From the NCBI RefSeq assembly GCF_003671495.1, contig NZ_RCHN01000020.1, forward strand, positions 62,001 to 126,000: 64,000 bases of DNA, read 5' to 3'. A model generated the notes under the pieces. It was given only the letters and a program-made list of their open reading frames with translations, did not search any database and was not told where the DNA came from. Below, piece by piece: positions 60,458 to 64,000 of this stretch; within the stretch, counting starts at the first letter, position 1; each line of letters begins with the position of its first letter. Position numbers and translations under genes: made by a program. Source of the stretch: Ketobacter sp. GTDB taxonomy: Bacteria > Pseudomonadota > Gammaproteobacteria > Pseudomonadales > Ketobacteraceae.

Positions 60458-62074
60458 ATGCGACGATGGAATGGCTGGGGTGATGAAGCTGATCATTTCC
60501 CGCTGAAGCCGGAGGCCCAACGTTTTCTCGCCCAACAAATCGGTAGCGGTTGTCCGTTGCCGGACGCGACTCTGGAATCCGTCCTGGACCAGGTCCCGGC
60601 TTCGCGATTGCCGGCGCACCCACTGGTATCCATGGACCCCGAACAACGGGTACGTCATGCCCGCGGACAAAGCCTGCCGGACTGGCTCGCCATGCGCTCC
60701 GGGAACATGGCCCCCTTTCCCGACGGTGTGGCGTTTCCGGATACCAACGCAGACGTACGCGCGTTGCTGCAGTATGCCCAACAGCACGATGTGGAGCTGA
60801 TCACGTACGGCGGTGGCTCTTCTGTGGTGGGTCACATCAATCCGCGGGATTGCGACCGCGCCACGCTCACAGTGGACATGAAAAACTTCAACCGCCTGCT
60901 GCACCTGGACCCCACCAGCCAGCTGGCCACCTTCGGCGCGGGCACACCCGGGCCCCTTCTGGAATCGCAACTGTCGGCCCAGGGTTACATGCTTGGGCAT
61001 TTCCCGCAGTCCTGGGAGTTGTCGACCCTGGGAGGCTGGGTGGCCAGCCGCTCCAGTGGCCAGCAATCTTTGCGTTATGGTCGCATCGAGCAACTGTTTG
61101 CCGGCGCTACGGTGGAAACCATGGCCGGCACCCTCACTATTCCCACATTGCCCGCATCCTCCGCGGGGCCGGATCTGCGCGAACTGATCCTGGGCTCTGA
61201 AGGCCGCCTGGGCATCATCACCGATGTCAGCGTCCGCATCAGCCCATTACCGGAGCAGGAACATTTTTACGTTGTTTTCTTTCCGGACTGGGACAGCGGT
61301 ATCTCGGCGGTGCGCACACTGGCCCAGGCCCGGGTGCCGCTTTCCATGATGCGACTGAGCAATCCGCGAGAAACCTGGACTCAATTAAAACTGGCCGGAC
61401 ACGAACACGCCATCAGCCTGCTGGAAGGCTACCTGAGTCTGCGCGGAGCCAGCCGGAATAAATGCATGTTCACCTTTGGTGTGACCGGCAGCAAAGCAGA
61501 CTGCAAAGCCATATTGGCCCAGGCCAATCGTGTGTTGCGCGGCTTTGGTGGTGTGAACACCGGCACCTTATTGGGCAACAAGTGGCGGGAAAATCGCTTC
61601 CGCTCACCGTATTTGCGGCATGCACTGTGGGAACTGGGCTACGCTGTGGACACTCTGGAAACCGCCGTGGATTGGGCGCGGGTGCCGGCCACGGTGGACG
61701 CTATCGAACATGCCATCCACAACACGCTGAAAATGGCACGGGAGAACATTCACGTGTTCACGCACCTGTCTCACATCTATGGGCAGGGCTCCAGCATCTA
61801 CACCACCTACGTGTTTCGCTGCGGCAAGACCTATGCCGAGACCCAGGATCGCTGGCGGCGCATGAAACAGGCAGCCAGCCAGGCCATTATCAAACAGGGC
61901 GGCACCATCTCCCATCAGCACGGCGTTGGCACGGATCACGCGCCCTACCTCAAGGCCGAGAAAGGGGAACTGGGCATCGCCACCCTGCGCGCGCTGTGTC
62001 GTTATTTCGATCCCAGTGGCAATATGAATCCGGGAAAACTGTTACCTGAGGACCCCAGTCATGACGGCCATTGA
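60458..62074 (+). CDS. FAD-linked oxidase, alkyldihydroxyacetonephosphate synthase-like
   Basis: A 538-aa VAO/PCMH-type flavoprotein. FAD-binding elements: PDTNADVRALLQYAQ, TYGGGSSVVGHI, and ELSTLGGWVASRSSGQQSLRYGRIEQL (in pieces). The C-terminal part has SHIYGQGSSIYTTYVF and ISHQHGVGTDHAPYL, which align with the Tyr and His-rich (HHH) active-site blocks of eukaryotic AGPS, although here the triplet reads HQH. It ends FDPSGNMNPGKLLP. AGPS exchanges the acyl chain of acyl-DHAP for a fatty alcohol, the ether-bond step. Alternatively it may be a glycolate/lactate-type oxidase. The next gene, glpD-like, overlaps it by 14 bp, which supports a link to glycerol phosphate/DHAP. Confidence 0.8.
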   Translation: MRRWNGWGDEADHFPLKPEAQRFLAQQIGSGCPLPDATLESVLDQVPASRLPAHPLVSMDPEQRVRHARGQSLPDWLAMRSGNMAPFPDGVAFPDTNADVRALLQYAQQHDVELITYGGGSSVVGHINPRDCDRATLTVDMKNFNRLLHLDPTSQLATFGAGTPGPLLESQLSAQGYMLGHFPQSWELSTLGGWVASRSSGQQSLRYGRIEQLFAGATVETMAGTLTIPTLPASSAGPDLRELILGSEGRLGIITDVSVRISPLPEQEHFYVVFFPDWDSGISAVRTLAQARVPLSMMRLSNPRETWTQLKLAGHEHAISLLEGYLSLRGASRNKCMFTFGVTGSKADCKAILAQANRVLRGFGGVNTGTLLGNKWRENRFRSPYLRHALWELGYAVDTLETAVDWARVPATVDAIEHAIHNTLKMARENIHVFTHLSHIYGQGSSIYTTYVFRCGKTYAETQDRWRRMKQAASQAIIKQGGTISHQHGVGTDHAPYLKAEKGELGIATLRALCRYFDPSGNMNPGKLLPEDPSHDGH

Positions 62075-63680
62075 TCGACAAGGCACCTGGCAACAGATTC
62101 AACAGCGTGCCCAACCCTGGGATCTGGTGATTGTCGGTGGCGGCATCACCGGTGCCGGCATTTTACGGGAGGCGGCGCGCCTGGGGCTGCAGTGCCTGTT
62201 GCTGGAACAGCAGGATTTTGTCTGGGGCACCTCCAGTCGCTCCTCCAAGATGGTACACGGCGGATTGCGCTATATCGCCCAGGGTGACATCGCACTGACC
62301 CGCCACTCGGTGCAGGAACGGGAGCGGCTGATCGCAGAAGCACCCGGGCTGGTGGAACGGCTGGGTTACCTGTTCCCGATCCGCAAAGGCCAGATCCCGG
62401 GAAAATTGTTGTTCAACAGCCTGCTCAAGGTGTACGACACGCTGGCGGGCATCAAAACCCAACAATATTTCAACGCCAAAGCACTGCTGACCCGGGTGCC
62501 GGGCCTGAATCCGGAACAACTGAAAGGCGCCAGCTACTACACCGATGCCATCACCGACGACGCCAGGCTGGTGCTGCGGGTTCTGCATGAAGCCCTTCAC
62601 GAAGGCGGACTGGCCTTGAATTATTGCCGGGCCGAATCCTTACTGTTTGACAGCAACCATGATGTCAACGGCGTGCTGGTGACCAACCAGGTCGATGGCG
62701 AACAACAGGAGGTGAAAGCGCGGGTGGTGATCAACGCCACTGGCGCCTGGGTGGACCATCTACGGGAGCCGGTGGCACAAGAGCGCACCATCCGCCCACT
62801 GCGCGGCAGCCATATCATCATCCCCCACGAATTGGCCCCGGTCGCCGATGCCCTCACCCTGTTTCACCCCCAGGATAAACGGGCGGTGTTCATCTTCCCC
62901 TGGGAAAACACCACGGTGATCGGCACCACCGATCTGGATCATGATGCCGACCTCAACTCGGAACCGGCAATCACCAGTGCCGAGGTGGACTATCTTCTGC
63001 ACTTGGCACAACAACAGTTCCCCCTTGCCGGAATTAATCGCGCCGCCATCCTGTCCACCTTTGCCGGCGTGCGGCCGGTAATCAGCAAGGATCGAAATAA
63101 AGCACCATCCAAAGAAAAGCGCGATCACCAGGTGTGGGTGAACCAAGGCTTGGTGAGTGTCAGCGGCGGCAAGTTAACAACCTTTCGCCTGATCGCACTG
63201 GACACCCTGAAAGCCGCAGCCCCCCTATTGGGAGCCGACATCAAATCCCTGATTCACGGTGGCAACAGCATCATCACCCCGCCAACCCTTACCCCAGCGG
63301 AACTGAGTACCATGGGATCTGCACCGCAACCGCCCCTGGCCCCGGAACAGGCCGCCCGCCTGCTTGGGTGCTATGGCGATCGGGCCGGGGACATCGTACA
63401 GCTTGCCCGCGACGGTGAGCTGACCCCCATTCCCCCCACCCGCTTCTGCCTGGCAGAACTGCGCTGGTGCGCCCGCGAGGAAAGCGTGGTTAACCTGGAC
63501 GATCTGCTGCTGCGCCGCACCCGCCTGGGCCTGTTACTGAAAAGCGGAGGTGAAGCCCTGTTTGGCCCATTGCAGACGATTTGCCGTGATGAGCTGGGCT
63601 GGGATGAGGCCCAGTGGCAACGCCAGCTGCAACGCTACCGCAACCTGTGGCAGCAGCACTATTCGGTACCGGATGCCTGA
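62061..63680 (+). CDS. glpD: GlpD-type glycerol-3-phosphate dehydrogenase
   Basis: A 539-aa DAO-family flavoprotein. The FAD Rossmann motif is [21 protein letters not shown] (about 22-42). [33 protein letters not shown] and [11 protein letters not shown], and then [28 protein letters not shown] and [11 protein letters not shown], match GlpD. The C-terminal helical domain is present ([27 protein letters not shown]). It oxidises sn-glycerol-3-phosphate to DHAP, feeding electrons to quinones. The start overlaps the upstream AGPS-like gene by 14 bp, and its stop overlaps the kinase start (TGATG), so three genes are translationally linked. Confidence 0.93.
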   Translation: MTAIDRQGTWQQIQQRAQPWDLVIVGGGITGAGILREAARLGLQCLLLEQQDFVWGTSSRSSKMVHGGLRYIAQGDIALTRHSVQERERLIAEAPGLVERLGYLFPIRKGQIPGKLLFNSLLKVYDTLAGIKTQQYFNAKALLTRVPGLNPEQLKGASYYTDAITDDARLVLRVLHEALHEGGLALNYCRAESLLFDSNHDVNGVLVTNQVDGEQQEVKARVVINATGAWVDHLREPVAQERTIRPLRGSHIIIPHELAPVADALTLFHPQDKRAVFIFPWENTTVIGTTDLDHDADLNSEPAITSAEVDYLLHLAQQQFPLAGINRAAILSTFAGVRPVISKDRNKAPSKEKRDHQVWVNQGLVSVSGGKLTTFRLIALDTLKAAAPLLGADIKSLIHGGNSIITPPTLTPAELSTMGSAPQPPLAPEQAARLLGCYGDRAGDIVQLARDGELTPIPPTRFCLAELRWCAREESVVNLDDLLLRRTRLGLLLKSGGEALFGPLQTICRDELGWDEAQWQRQLQRYRNLWQQHYSVPDA

Positions 63681-64000
63681 TGGATAAAACCCTTCTCGCC
63701 ATCGATAACGGCACCCAGAGTATCCGGGCCCTGTTGTTCAGCCTGGAGGGCGAGCTGCTCGCCAAAAGCAAAGTGGACATCGAAGCCTACTACTCCGACC
63801 AACCCGGCTGGGCAGAACAGGACCCGGACTATTTCTGGAATAAACTCTGCGCAGCCTGCCAGGGCTTGTGGTCAAACAACAACGTGGATCGCGCCGCCAT
63901 CGCCAGCATCGCGCTGACCACGCAACGCTCCACCGTGGTCAACCTGGACCGGCAGGGCAAGCCCCTGCGCCCGGCCATGGTGTGGCTGGATCAACGGCAC
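63680..64000 (+). CDS. FGGY-family carbohydrate kinase, N-terminal part only
   Basis: An ATG at 63680 shares its A with the glpD-like stop codon. 107 codons are visible before the window ends. [20 protein letters not shown] is the FGGY phosphate-binding strand-turn (DNGTQSIR), followed by [13 protein letters not shown] and [28 protein letters not shown]. The family includes glycerol kinase (GlpK) and pentulose kinases. The GlpD neighbour makes glycerol or a related C3 substrate likely, but DNGTQS and the spacing are not typical GlpK (D.GTTS), so I leave the substrate open. Confidence 0.88.
   Translation, partial: MDKTLLAIDNGTQSIRALLFSLEGELLAKSKVDIEAYYSDQPGWAEQDPDYFWNKLCAACQGLWSNNNVDRAAIASIALTTQRSTVVNLDRQGKPLRPAMVWLDQRH

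Overview
The window looks like chromosome of a Gram-negative, probably marine or hydrocarbon/lipid-metabolising gammaproteobacterium (an Alcanivorax/Ketobacter-like lineage is my guess, not shown). The basis is a TolC-type and a FadL-type outer-membrane protein, EtfBA, a MerR-controlled leucine-degradation (liu) operon, ornithine-lipid-type acyltransferases, a PhaJ-type hydratase with a possible PHA-system protein, and a perfect FNR/Anr box. I saw no rRNA or tRNA gene, IS element, prophage gene or CRISPR array.

Region 1 (1-31.1 kb, all minus strand): a truncated 7TMR-DISM-like sensor at the left edge, then three giant non-ribosomal peptide synthetase genes read from right to left. NRPS-1 (22496-31135) is FAAL-ACP-C-A-PCP-C-A-PCP. 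NRPS-2 (9740-22306) is C-A-PCP-E-C-A-PCP-E-C-A-PCP. NRPS-3 (480-9743) is dock-C-C*-A-PCP-C-C*-A-PCP. Together they form a seven-module lipopeptide assembly line. My reading of the specificity residues gives fatty acyl - Ala-like - Thr - D-Val-like - D-aliphatic - Ile/Val-like - X - X, where X is one residue I cannot name. NRPS-3 carries an extra condensation-fold domain (C*) before each A domain and has no terminal thioesterase or reductase. It ends in an acidic tail like that of NRPS-2. This is the most unusual feature of the window.

Region 2 (31.1-39.6 kb, plus strand): a 596-bp divergent promoter region, a TolC-family outer-membrane protein (a possible exporter part for the lipopeptide), a FadL/TodX-like porin, a secreted S15-type hydrolase with a GlyGly-CTERM-like tail, and a large lipoprotein of unknown function. 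Clear hairpin terminators separate several units.

Region 3 (39.6-50.6 kb, mixed strands): MaoC-type hydratase plus a small possible PHA-system protein; a TatD-family hydrolase; a GMC oxidoreductase with a Tat-exported gluconate-2-dehydrogenase-subunit-3-like partner; a YdcH/DUF465 protein behind a well-placed FNR/Anr box; an outer-membrane beta-barrel; etfBA; a chalcone-isomerase-like exported protein; an olsB-olsA-like pair; and a convergent M14 peptidase.

Region 4 (50.6-59.4 kb, minus strand): liuR-liuA-liuB-liuC-liuD-aacS, followed by msrA and the M14 gene. The genes are tightly packed. They convert isovaleryl-CoA to HMG-CoA; the HMG-CoA lyase gene (liuE) is not in the window although acetoacetyl-CoA synthetase is.

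Region 5 (59.5-64 kb, plus strand): an SDR, an alkyl-DHAP-synthase-like flavoprotein, a GlpD-type glycerol-3-phosphate dehydrogenase and the start of an FGGY kinase. The last three overlap, which suggests one pathway around glycerol phosphate/DHAP, perhaps ether-lipid related.
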